Assembly (NCBI GenBank): GCA_002431965.1
Contig: DJEW01000027.1
Span: 1 to 21,254, forward strand
Source: Clostridiales bacterium UBA5888
GTDB taxonomy: Bacteria; Bacillota; Clostridia; Oscillospirales; Oscillospiraceae
Length of the DNA: 21,254 bases
Direction: 5' to 3'
Shown: positions 14,227 through 21,222 of the stretch, piece after piece
Layout: the number at the start of each line of letters is the position of its first letter
How positions within the stretch are numbered: the stretch's first letter is position 1
Made by a program: the position numbers and the translations under genes
Notes under the pieces: model-generated
Databases searched by the model: none
Seen by the model: the letters and a program-made list of their open reading frames with translations, nothing else
Told to the model about the DNA's origin: nothing

Positions 14227-15996
14227 ATGAGCGGAACTATCACAAAAGTTTCAGGACCGCTTGTCGTGGCGGAGGGTCTGGCGGACGCGAACGTTTCCGA
14301 CGTTGTGCGTGTCGGCTCTCAGCGCCTGATAGGCGAGATCCTCAACATGACCGGCGACAGGGCGAGCATCCAGGTCTATGAAGAGACCTCCGGGCTCGGA
14401 CCGGGCGCCGTGGTCGAAACCACCGGTATGCCCATGTCCGTTGAGCTTGGACCGGGCATGCTCGACAATATCTACGACGGCATCCAGCGCCCGCTGCCCG
14501 AGATGCGCCGCCTCACCGGCGACTCCATCACCCGCGGCACGGACGTGCCTGCTCTCAACCGCGAAAAGAAGTGGGACTTCGTCCCCGCTGCAAAGCCCGG
14601 CGACAAGGTCACGGCAGGCGACGTTCTGGGCACAGTGCAGGAGACGAGCGCCATCAGCCACAAGATCATGGTGCCCCCCGGAGTGTCCGGCGAGGTTGTG
14701 AGCGTGGAGCAGGGTCAGTTCACCGTGACGGAGACCGTCGCCGTCGTGCGCGACGCAAAGGGCGTCGAGCACAAGCTCACGATGATGCAGCGCTGGCCCG
14801 TGCGTATCGCGCGCCCGTATACCAAAAAGCACGTTCCCAGCCGCCCCATGAACAGCGGGCAGCGCATCATCGACACGCTCTTCCCCATCGCCAAGGGCGG
14901 CACCGCCGCCGTTCCCGGTCCGTTCGGCTCGGGCAAGACCGTTGTGCAGCATCAGCTTGCAAAATGGTCTGACGTGGACATTGTCATTTACATCGGCTGC
15001 GGCGAGCGCGGCAACGAAATGACCGACGTTCTTATGGAGTTCCCGGAGCTTAAGGATCCCCGCAACGGCGAGCCGCTGATGAAGCGCACCGTGCTTATCG
15101 CCAACACCTCCGATATGCCCGTCGCCGCGCGTGAAGCGTCCATTTACACCGGCATCACCATTGCGGAGTATTTCCGCGATATGGGCTATGACGTCGCCGT
15201 TCTGGCAGACTCCACCTCCCGCTGGGCCGAGGCTCTGCGCGAGATGTCCGGCCGTCTGGAGGAAATGCCCGGCGAAGAAGGCTACCCCGCATATCTCGCG
15301 TCCCGCCTGGCGCAGTTCTATGAGCGCGCCGGCGTTGTGGAGTGTCTCGGTCAGGACGACCGTCAGGGCTCCGTCACCGCCATCGGCGCCGTTTCCCCTC
15401 CGGGCGGCGATATTTCCGAGCCTGTTTCCCAGGCGACGATGCGCATAGTCAAGGTGTTCTGGGCGCTTGATTCCAGCCTTGCCTACGCCCGCCACTTCCC
15501 CGCCATCAACTGGCTGACAAGCTACTCGCTGTATGTTGACACCCTGCGCCAGTGGTATACCGACCATTTCGGCGAGAGCTATATGACCAACCGCGAGAAA
15601 GCGATGCACATTCTTCAGGAGGAGAGCGAGCTGCAGGAGATCGTCCGCCTTGTCGGTCAGGACGCGCTTTCCCCCGCCGACCGTCTCACGATGGAGACGG
15701 CGAAGATGCTGCGCGAGGACTTTCTGCAGCAGAACGCCTTTGTTGACGAGGACGCTTACTCCTCCTACGCAAAGCAGTTCAGGCTTCTGGATCTGGTGCT
15801 GTCCTACGACGCGCTGTGCCGCGCCGCGCTCGCCAGTAACGCCGATATGAACGCGCTGTTCACCATCGGCGCGCGCGAGAAGATAGGCCGGGCGAAGATG
15901 GCGGACGCCAAAACCTTTGAAGCCGATTACGACGCGATCGCCGCCGAGATGAAGACGGAGATCGAGGCTGTCATTGCCGGAGGTGAGGACGCATGA
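14227..15996 (+). CDS. ntpA: V/A-type ATPase catalytic subunit A
   Basis: The product has 589 residues, standard for subunit A. Three copies alternate with B to form the head, where ATP is hydrolysed or made. The Walker A loop GPFGSGKT is at residues 231-238. It is followed by the catalytic region GCGERGNEM and by DSTSRWAEALREMSGRLEEM, which holds the nucleotide-contacting and Walker B-side residues. The long non-homologous insert that distinguishes A from F-type beta is present between the N-terminal barrel and the P-loop (EKKWDFVPAAKPGDKV onward). GGAAGGA is 11 bases before the ATG. Its ATGA overlap with ntpB (stop of A, start of B) implies coupled 1:1 synthesis. Confidence 0.98.
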   Translation: MSGTITKVSGPLVVAEGLADANVSDVVRVGSQRLIGEILNMTGDRASIQVYEETSGLGPGAVVETTGMPMSVELGPGMLDNIYDGIQRPLPEMRRLTGDSITRGTDVPALNREKKWDFVPAAKPGDKVTAGDVLGTVQETSAISHKIMVPPGVSGEVVSVEQGQFTVTETVAVVRDAKGVEHKLTMMQRWPVRIARPYTKKHVPSRPMNSGQRIIDTLFPIAKGGTAAVPGPFGSGKTVVQHQLAKWSDVDIVIYIGCGERGNEMTDVLMEFPELKDPRNGEPLMKRTVLIANTSDMPVAAREASIYTGITIAEYFRDMGYDVAVLADSTSRWAEALREMSGRLEEMPGEEGYPAYLASRLAQFYERAGVVECLGQDDRQGSVTAIGAVSPPGGDISEPVSQATMRIVKVFWALDSSLAYARHFPAINWLTSYSLYVDTLRQWYTDHFGESYMTNREKAMHILQEESELQEIVRLVGQDALSPADRLTMETAKMLREDFLQQNAFVDEDAYSSYAKQFRLLDLVLSYDALCRAALASNADMNALFTIGAREKIGRAKMADAKTFEADYDAIAAEMKTEIEAVIAGGEDA

Positions 15997-17366
15997 TCAA
16001 AGAATATAAAACAATAAAAGAGATCGCCAGCCCTCTTATGATAGTTGAGGACGTCGAAGGCGTCACCTATGACGAGCTTGGCGAGATAGAGCTTCCCAAC
16101 GGCGAAGTGCGCCGCTGCAAGGTGCTCGAGGTCGAGGGCAGCCGCGCCGTTGTGCAGCTTTTTGAATCGGCGCAGGGCATCAACCTTGCCGAGACGAAGG
16201 TTCGCTTTCTCGGTCACCCGCAGCAGCTTGCCGTGTCGGAGGATATGCTCGGTCGTGTCTTCAACGGCATGGGCGTGCCCATCGACGGCGGTCCCGAGGT
16301 TCTTGCCGACGCGCATATGGATATAAACGGTCTCCCCATGAACCCTGCCGCCCGCGCCTATCCTGCGGAGTTTATCCAGACCGGCGTTTCCACCATCGAC
16401 GGGCTGAACACCCTCGTCCGCGGGCAGAAGCTGCCGATATTCTCCGGTTCCGGTCTGCCGCACGCGGCGCTCGCCGCGCAGATCACCCGTCAGGCAAAGG
16501 TTCTCGGCGACAATGAGACCTTCGCCGTCGTGTTCGCCGCCATCGGCATCACGTTTGAGGAATCGGAATACTTCATCAACGATTTCCGCCGCACCGGCGC
16601 CATCGACCGCACCGTCGTTTTCTCCAACCTTGCCAATGACCCCGCAGTTGAGCGTATAGCCACGCCGCGCGTCGCGCTGACCGCGGCGGAGTACCTCGCC
16701 TTTGAAAAGGGCATGCAGGTGCTCGTCATCATGACGGACATCACCAACTACGCCGAGGCTCTGCGTGAGGTCTCCGCGGCAAAGAAGGAGGTTCCCGGAC
16801 GCCGCGGCTACCCCGGCTATCTCTATACCGACCTTGCCACGCTCTATGAGCGCGCCGGACGCCGTCAGGACAAGAAGGGCTCGATCACGATGATCCCCAT
16901 CCTCACCATGCCCGAAGACGACAAGACCCACCCCATCCCCGACCTCACCGGCTACATCACCGAAGGTCAGATCATCCTCTCCCGCGACCTGCACCGCAAG
17001 GGCATCGTGCCGCCGGTGGACGTTCTGCCGTCGCTGAGCCGCCTGAAGGACAAGGGCATAGGCGAGGGCAAGACCCGCGAGGACCACGCCGGCACCATGA
17101 ACCAGCTCTTCGCCGCGTACTCCCGCGGCAAGGACGCCAAGGAGCTCATGACCATACTGGGCGAGGCGGCACTGTCGGACGACGACAAGCTCTTCGCGCA
17201 GTTCGCGGACGAGTTTGAAAAGGTCTATGTCAGCCAGGGCAACAACACCAACCGCTCCATCGAGGAGACGCTCAACATCGGCTGGCAGCTGCTGAGCATA
17301 CTGCCGCGCCGCGAGCTCAAGCGCATCAAGCCCGAAATGATCGACAAGTATATGCCCAAAAAGTAA
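15993..17366 (+). CDS. ntpB: V/A-type ATPase regulatory subunit B
   Basis: The product has 457 residues, the expected length. It is the non-catalytic partner of A. In place of a Walker A loop it has SGSGLPH at residues 151-157, the usual degenerate form. EVPGRRGYPGYLYTDLATLY and ERAGRR are family signatures; the arginine that reaches into the A-site lies in this part. GGAGGTGA precedes the ATG, and the gene overlaps ntpA by 4 bases. Confidence 0.98.
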   Translation: MIKEYKTIKEIASPLMIVEDVEGVTYDELGEIELPNGEVRRCKVLEVEGSRAVVQLFESAQGINLAETKVRFLGHPQQLAVSEDMLGRVFNGMGVPIDGGPEVLADAHMDINGLPMNPAARAYPAEFIQTGVSTIDGLNTLVRGQKLPIFSGSGLPHAALAAQITRQAKVLGDNETFAVVFAAIGITFEESEYFINDFRRTGAIDRTVVFSNLANDPAVERIATPRVALTAAEYLAFEKGMQVLVIMTDITNYAEALREVSAAKKEVPGRRGYPGYLYTDLATLYERAGRRQDKKGSITMIPILTMPEDDKTHPIPDLTGYITEGQIILSRDLHRKGIVPPVDVLPSLSRLKDKGIGEGKTREDHAGTMNQLFAAYSRGKDAKELMTILGEAALSDDDKLFAQFADEFEKVYVSQGNNTNRSIEETLNIGWQLLSILPRRELKRIKPEMIDKYMPKK

Positions 17367-17417
17367 GTCCAAAAGGCTGAATCCCATATTATTTTACAAA
17401 AACGGAGGTGATGCTTT

Positions 17418-18071
17418 TTGGCAAGCACCGCTATAACCCCGACCAGAATGGTGCTCAACCAGCTCAAGGGCAGGCTCAAGACTGCACGGCGCGGACACAA
17501 GCTCCTCAAGGACAAGCGCGACGAGCTCATGCGCCAGTTCATGGACGTGGTCAAGCTCAACAAGCAGCTGCGCACCCGCGTTGAGGAAGGATTGACGGCG
17601 GCGTTCTCGTCGCTTCAGGTGGCAAGCGCCATCATGTCCCCTGAGATGCTGGAGCAGGCGCTGCTCTATCCGCGTCAGAGCGTGGAGCTGGGGATGACGT
17701 TCAAAAACATCATGAGCGTCAACGTTCCTGTCTACTCATTCAAGACCAGAAGCAACGACCCAAGCGAGATATACCCTTACGGCTTCGCGCAGACCTCCGG
17801 CGAGCTGGACGACGCGCTGGACAAGCTGGCAAAGGTTTTTGAGGATATGCTGGAGCTGGCGCAGGTCGAAAAGACCATGCAGCTTCTCGCGGAGGAGATA
17901 GAAAAGACCCGCCGCCGCGTCAACGCGCTCGAGTATGTCATGATCCCCGAGCTTGAGGGGAACATCAAGTATATCTCCATGAAGCTTGAGGAGAACGAGA
18001 ACTCCACCAAGGTGCGTCTGCTGAAGGTCAAGGAGATGGTGCTGCAGGATGCGCACCACTACCAGCAGTAG
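17418..18071 (+). CDS. ntpD: V/A-type ATPase central shaft subunit D
   Basis: The product has 217 residues, as in the family. The TTG at 17418 has GGAGGTGAT just upstream and gives ASTAITPTRMVLNQLKGRLK, which matches the known N-terminus; the next ATG (17448) would cut off the conserved TPTRM block. The N- and C-terminal helices (RRGHKLLKDKRDELMRQF near the start; the last 60 residues at the end) pair as the antiparallel coiled coil that turns inside A3B3. It is the last gene of the operon and is followed by a strong terminator. Confidence 0.95.
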   Translation: MASTAITPTRMVLNQLKGRLKTARRGHKLLKDKRDELMRQFMDVVKLNKQLRTRVEEGLTAAFSSLQVASAIMSPEMLEQALLYPRQSVELGMTFKNIMSVNVPVYSFKTRSNDPSEIYPYGFAQTSGELDDALDKLAKVFEDMLELAQVEKTMQLLAEEIEKTRRRVNALEYVMIPELEGNIKYISMKLEENENSTKVRLLKVKEMVLQDAHHYQQ

Positions 18072-18106
18072 ACGCAGCGCGCAATTAAATAAAAGCCAAC
18101 AAAGCA

Positions 18107-18140
18107 AAAACCGTCCGGAGCATTGCTCTGGGCGGTTTTC
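18107..18140 (+). terminator. Terminator of the V/A-ATPase operon
   Basis: AAAACCG(T)CC(G)GAGC (18107-18121) pairs with GCTC(T)GG(G)CGGTTTT (18125-18139), with two G:U pairs and an ATT loop. The 3' arm ends in TTTT. Confidence 0.8.
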
Positions 18141-18177
18141 ATATAGAATGGATATAAAAAGGAGTGATGTATGCTTC

Positions 18178-18501
18178 TTATTTTTCCTCGTAAAGCTCGA
18201 TTATCGCGTCGTCCATCACCACGAACGCAAGGCGCACCGTCTCGCTGAGCACCTCCGGTCCGAAGATGACGCGCTCCGCCTTCTCGACGTAAGGCATCAT
18301 ATCATCGACCTTGTAGGCGACATGCGGCTGCTTGGAGAGTATTTCGGGGAAGCGCGTTCCCTCCTCAAACTTGAGGTATTCTATCTTGTAGTCGTACTCG
18401 TCCACGCTCTGGTTTACCCAGAAGCCGCCCCACTCGTTGTAGACCATCCCCGGCTTTTTGTTGAGCACGGGTATTCCGATATGCATATATTCTGCGGACA
18501 T
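18178..18501 (-). CDS. Small VOC-fold (glyoxalase/bleomycin-resistance-like) protein
   Basis: The product has 107 residues and starts at an ATG with AAGGAGG 8 bases upstream. It begins YMHIGIPVLNKKPG, where the His after the first strand is the usual first metal ligand of VOC enzymes. It continues with KFEEGTRFPEILSKQPHVAYKVDD, whose PHVAYKVDDM block is the start of the second beta-alpha-beta module, and ends VMDDAIIELYEE with the family's terminal acidic strand. So both halves of one VOC barrel are present, though short. The substrate is unknown; family members include sugar-related lyases, epimerases and resistance proteins. It lies convergent to ntpD and downstream of the DAP-dehydrogenase-like gene, from which it is separated by a terminator. 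Confidence 0.75.
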   Translation of the reverse strand: MSAEYMHIGIPVLNKKPGMVYNEWGGFWVNQSVDEYDYKIEYLKFEEGTRFPEILSKQPHVAYKVDDMMPYVEKAERVIFGPEVLSETVRLAFVVMDDAIIELYEEK

Positions 18502-18526
18502 TGCTGTTCCTCCTTCTTCGTTCTGA

Positions 18527-18613
18527 TTATTCCAGCCCGGCTTTTTTGTTCCACCAGCCGCGCAGCACTATCGTCAGCCAGCCCCAGACAAGACCCCACA
18601 CGCAGTAGATCAT
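18527..18613 (-). CDS. Possible 28-residue tryptophan-rich membrane micro-protein
   Basis: A short frame starts at ATG 18613 and ends TAA at 18527. It reads MIYCVWGLVWGWLTIVLR and then a GWWNKK-containing tail of ten residues. One hydrophobic helix is flanked on the inside by a basic end, with five tryptophans, which looks more like a real membrane micro-protein than noise. It lies 25 bases before the VOC gene on the same strand and just after the terminator of the upstream oxidoreductase. Against it: the only purine-rich site (GGCGGAG) directly abuts the ATG, and no promoter is evident. Confidence 0.35.
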   Translation of the reverse strand: MIYCVWGLVWGWLTIVLRGWWNKKAGLE

Positions 18614-18627
18614 CTCCGCCGCCGCGG

Positions 18628-18662
18628 AAAAGCCCTCCCGCGGCTGATTGCGGGAGGGCTTT
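18628..18662 (-). terminator. Terminator of the oxidoreductase gene
   Basis: On the minus strand AAGCCCTCCCGC and GCGGGAGGGCTT form a perfect 12-bp stem with an 8-base loop, followed by TT to complete TTTT. It lies 27 bases after the stop codon at 18689. Confidence 0.85.
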
Positions 18663-18688
18663 GGGTGCTGTTATGACGACGCGCCTTT

Positions 18689-19777
18689 TTACTTTGTCTT
18701 GACGTAGGTGTTCATCGGGTGGACCATGTACTCGTTATAGGGGAAGCGGTCAGTGGTAACATAGCCCGCGGGCGCGTCGATAAGCTGCGGGATGCGGTTG
18801 ACGAGCGTGGCGCAGGTCAGCTCGACCGTAGCGGGCTGGTTGACGATGCAGGTGGTCTCCGGCTCGCCGTAGAGCGTCCACACGTTGCGGTCTATTTCCT
18901 CGGAATTATATATTTTGCCTATGCACTCGGTCTCAAAGGTTATGCCCTCCTCGGTCGTGGTGGTGACGACGGCGCGCATACCGGTGGCGTTGCCCGCCTT
19001 GACGACCATGCCCAAAGTCTCGCTCCTGAGATCCTCCTTGTCGATGCAGGGGATGCACTTCTGCGTCTGGGATACGACGTGCAGTCCCATCTTGCTGCAC
19101 AGCCAGCCGTTCTGGTTCCACATATAGCTCGGCACGTATCTGCCGCTCTCCACAAGCTCCTTCATCTCGTCGGAGGGCGTATCGTTGTAGCAGCCGATGG
19201 TTTTGTTGAATTCTTCGACCGTCAGCCCCGCGCCGTGCCCCTCCGCCAGGGCCACGCCGTAATCCTCAACGTTGTAGGAGCTGCTGCCGACGATCTTCGT
19301 GATCTTGTGCGAGGAACCGGCGAGGTTTGTGACCATCGTGCCCCAGTAGAGGTCGCAGTATCCCACGCCGGTCAGCGTGCAGCCGCCCTCCTTCGCCAGC
19401 TTGTCCAGCTTCGCGGTCAGCGCGGGAGAAGAGTTCCACGGATAGAGCGCCTCCTCGCAGGTGGTGATGGCGTTGACGCCGTGGTGCGCGCAGATGGTGA
19501 ATATATCCTCCAGCTCGGCGACGGTGCTGCGCGTGGCGATGATGCACACGTCTGGCTTCAGCTCTCCAATGCGCGCGTCAGCCGTCGCAGAATCCTCAAC
19601 GACCACGCCGACCGTGGGATAGCCGTTGCCGATTATTTCAGAGACGTCCTTGCCTATATGGTTCTTATTGCGGCAGAATGCGCCCACAAGCTCCCCGCCG
19701 TGCTCCAGCACGTAGCGCATCAGATAGCGGCTCATCTTCCCTGCACCGTACTGAACAACTCTTACCTTGCGATCCAT
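18689..19777 (-). CDS. NAD(P)-dependent oxidoreductase, DapB-N / 2,4-diaminopentanoate dehydrogenase-like
   Basis: The product has 362 residues. The N-terminus is a Rossmann fold (VRVVQYGAGKMSRYLMRYVL; GxG at residues 11-13) as in dihydrodipicolinate reductase, followed by PDVCIIATRSTVAELED and HHGVNAITTCEE, the second half of the cofactor domain. The C-terminal two thirds resembles the 2,4-diaminopentanoate dehydrogenase C-terminal domain (GTMVTNLAGSSHKITKI; ATVELTCATLVNRIPQL). Clostridial members act on amino-acid-like amines, as in ornithine fermentation. No ornithine-pathway partners (ora, ort) are nearby, so the substrate is open. GAGGAGG lies 8 bases before the ATG. It is preceded by a MerR-type promoter and the merR-like gene, which suggests induction by a small molecule. 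Confidence 0.75.
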   Translation of the reverse strand: MDRKVRVVQYGAGKMSRYLMRYVLEHGGELVGAFCRNKNHIGKDVSEIIGNGYPTVGVVVEDSATADARIGELKPDVCIIATRSTVAELEDIFTICAHHGVNAITTCEEALYPWNSSPALTAKLDKLAKEGGCTLTGVGYCDLYWGTMVTNLAGSSHKITKIVGSSSYNVEDYGVALAEGHGAGLTVEEFNKTIGCYNDTPSDEMKELVESGRYVPSYMWNQNGWLCSKMGLHVVSQTQKCIPCIDKEDLRSETLGMVVKAGNATGMRAVVTTTTEEGITFETECIGKIYNSEEIDRNVWTLYGEPETTCIVNQPATVELTCATLVNRIPQLIDAPAGYVTTDRFPYNEYMVHPMNTYVKTK

Positions 19778-19843
19778 ATTATTAGCCTCCTCAAAAATTA
19801 TAGTTTCGTCTCGGGTTATTTTTTTAACAACCTTTACGGCTTT

Positions 19844-19874
19844 ATTATAATCTTTATTGCAGGTATAAAGTCAA
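19844..19874 (-). promoter_or_regulatory. MerR-type promoter of the oxidoreductase gene
   Basis: On the minus strand TTGACT (19874-19869) and a perfect TATAAT (19849-19844) are 19 bp apart, too far for good unaided RNA polymerase binding. The spacer holds an inverted repeat, CTTTAT (19870-19865), 7 bases, ATAAAG (19857-19852). A long spacer with a dyad between the two boxes is the hallmark of promoters that MerR-family activators untwist. A MerR-family gene lies just upstream on the same strand. Confidence 0.6.
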
Positions 19875-19885
19875 GCAAAATATTG

Positions 19886-19903
19886 CCTGTGATTTTGCAC
19901 AGG
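19886..19903. repeat. Inverted repeat upstream of the MerR-type promoter
   Basis: CCTGTG (19886-19891) and CACAGG (19898-19903) flank ATTTTG, ending 12 bases before the -35 box. It may be a second regulator site or a hairpin in the read-through RNA from the merR gene; no T-run supports a terminator. Confidence 0.35.
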
Positions 19904-20044
19904 TTTTCCGCTGCACAATTATCAATAATGACGGCCGCAATCAGAAGTCTTCTATCTGCGGCGAACTCGGCCTTTTCCCACCTCATCAGTCGCTTCCTGG
20001 CAGTCTTCCCTCCTTTTGCAGCCCGGCGCTAATAACGGCACGCT

Positions 20045-20878
20045 TCACAGCTTCACAGGTATTTGCGTTTTATAGAACATCTGCCGCCGCGCAATATCCA
20101 GCACGGGGAAATCAACAATTACCTCGCAGATATAATCGCCCGCGATCTCCCAGCCCTGCCGCGTGACGTAGTCCACAAGGCGGCGGACGTTCGCCTCCTC
20201 GCGGCTGAATTCGTCTGAACAAAGGCATGCATACGCCGCAGCAGGCACGCACTCCGTGCCGGCATTGCGCGTGTCGTCATCGACGAAAAGGAACACCTCG
20301 TTGGAGTAAAGATCCCCGGCGAGCAGATGCTCCCGCCGGATTATCGTGCCGATATTGCTGAAGTATGACAGCGACATATTATTCGCGACAAGGTGGCTTT
20401 TCAGCTGTCTGAGCATATATTCATATCCCGTCTCGTCCTGATCGAAGTAGTTGACGTCGCAGGAATAACGGTAAATCCGGCGCTCCGGGATGAATTCGAG
20501 AAAGATCTCCCCGCTCTTGGGCATCGCTTCATAGCGCCTGTAGTTTTCTATCGTGCGCATGATCGCGCGCCGTGAACGGATGAGCTGTTCTATTCTCTCG
20601 CTCACACGCCCCGCCTGCTCGGTCAGCAGCCTTTGCAGCGCCGCGGCGTCGTTGTTGTCGAGCACCTCGCGTATCTGCCGCAGCGTCATGCCGTAGACCT
20701 TCATGTTCTGTATGAGGTCGAGCTTTGCCGACTGCGTGATGTGATAGTAGCGGTAGCCCGTGGCGGCGTCGGTGTACTGCGGCTTCAAAAGCCCCTCCCG
20801 GTCGTACAGGCGCAGCGCCTGCTCCGACACGTGGTTCAGCTCCGCCATCTGTCCTATTGTGAGCCTCTGCAAGTCCAT
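20045..20878 (-). CDS. MerR-family regulator with a GyrI-like ligand-binding domain
   Basis: The product has 277 residues, as in BmrR-type regulators. Residues 5-75 are the winged helix domain: LTIGQMAELNHVSEQALRLY is the recognition region, YDREGLLKPQYTDAATGYRY follows, and MKVYGMTLRQIREVL closes it. A dimerising helix occupies about 78-118 (LLTEQAGRVSERIEQLIRSR). The C-terminal part (about 125-277) looks like the GyrI/AraC effector-binding fold and ends ICEVIVDFPVLDIARRQMF and YKTQIPV, a common ending in this group. Such proteins bind drugs or metabolites and then activate a nearby promoter with a long spacer. GGAG is 8 bases before the ATG. The likely target is the oxidoreductase gene downstream. 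Confidence 0.88.
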   Translation of the reverse strand: MDLQRLTIGQMAELNHVSEQALRLYDREGLLKPQYTDAATGYRYYHITQSAKLDLIQNMKVYGMTLRQIREVLDNNDAAALQRLLTEQAGRVSERIEQLIRSRRAIMRTIENYRRYEAMPKSGEIFLEFIPERRIYRYSCDVNYFDQDETGYEYMLRQLKSHLVANNMSLSYFSNIGTIIRREHLLAGDLYSNEVFLFVDDDTRNAGTECVPAAAYACLCSDEFSREEANVRRLVDYVTRQGWEIAGDYICEVIVDFPVLDIARRQMFYKTQIPVKL

Positions 20879-20913
20879 AAACTCTGCTCCATGTATAAGG
20901 TTTTGTTGCTTCT

Positions 20914-20942
20914 ACTATATACCATAGCGCCGGAATGCGCAA
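20914..20942 (-). promoter_or_regulatory. Promoter of the MerR-family gene
   Basis: TTGCGC (20942-20937), a 17-bp spacer and TATAGT (20919-20914) on the minus strand, about 35 bases before the ATG. The spacing is normal, unlike the 19-bp spacing at the oxidoreductase gene, and I see no clear dyad in this spacer. Confidence 0.5.
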
Positions 20943-21092
20943 GCATGATCTGTGCTTGTTCATCTCTGCTCTTGAACATCAGAATTTATAGGATTCGGTC
21001 CCCCAGTTCGAGTTGACTGCCCAACGCAAAAAAGCTCCCATGCCTACCCTGCACAGGAAAGCTCGTTATCTGCGCTGACCCGAGTTTCATTC

Positions 21093-21134
21093 AAAAACCA
21101 CCTTGAAGCCCAGCCGCAGGCGGGTTCAAGGTGG
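21093..21134 (-). terminator. Second terminator-like hairpin downstream of the tRNA
   Basis: CCACCTTGAA (21134-21125 on the minus strand) pairs with TTCAAGGTGG (21107-21098), with further CCC/GGG pairing inside, and TTTTT follows. It lies about 90 bases after the tRNA terminator and may end a separate short transcript. Confidence 0.6.
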
Positions 21135-21183
21135 GGAGGAGTCGCAGCGGAGTGAGCGCGAGATGATTTTTGATGCAAAGCAT

Positions 21184-21219
21184 AAAAAATCGTCGCAAGC
21201 GATACAAAGCTTGCGACGA
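21184..21219 (-). terminator. tRNA terminator
   Basis: TCGTCGCAAGC and GCTTGCGACGA form a perfect 11-bp stem with an 8-base loop, then TTTTTT on the minus strand, beginning 3 bases after the tRNA's CCA end. Confidence 0.88.
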
Positions 21220-21222
21220 CGA

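Larger units (their letters stand above)
20943..21222. other. Non-coding stretch between the MerR gene and the tRNA
   Basis: I see no credible protein gene here. It holds three minus-strand terminator-like hairpins in series (listed separately for the first two). The third is at 21028-21063, where AGCTTTC pairs with GGGAGCT (two G:U) and T6 follows. GGTCCCCCAGTTCGA at 20997-21011 resembles part of a tRNA T-arm, in the orientation opposite to the tRNA at the window end. Confidence 0.4.

Noticed and set aside
18160..18248. A strong AAGGAG plus ATG (18171) on the plus strand right after the ATPase terminator
   Set aside because: The frame stops after about 25 codons and is antisense to the VOC gene, whose coding signal is clear on the other strand. 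At most it is a scar of a lost gene.
19834..19986. A 50-codon minus-strand frame between the MerR gene and the oxidoreductase gene, with AGGA upstream of its ATG
   Set aside because: It runs straight through the MerR-type promoter and the inverted repeat at 19886-19903, has no recognisable similarity, and looks like an accident of an AT-rich leader. Conservation analysis could revive it.
20997..21011. Attachment site of an integrative element at the tRNA
   Set aside because: The T-arm-like fragment is inverted relative to the tRNA and lacks the acceptor end, whereas att repeats are direct copies of the tRNA 3' end. No integrase is present in the window.
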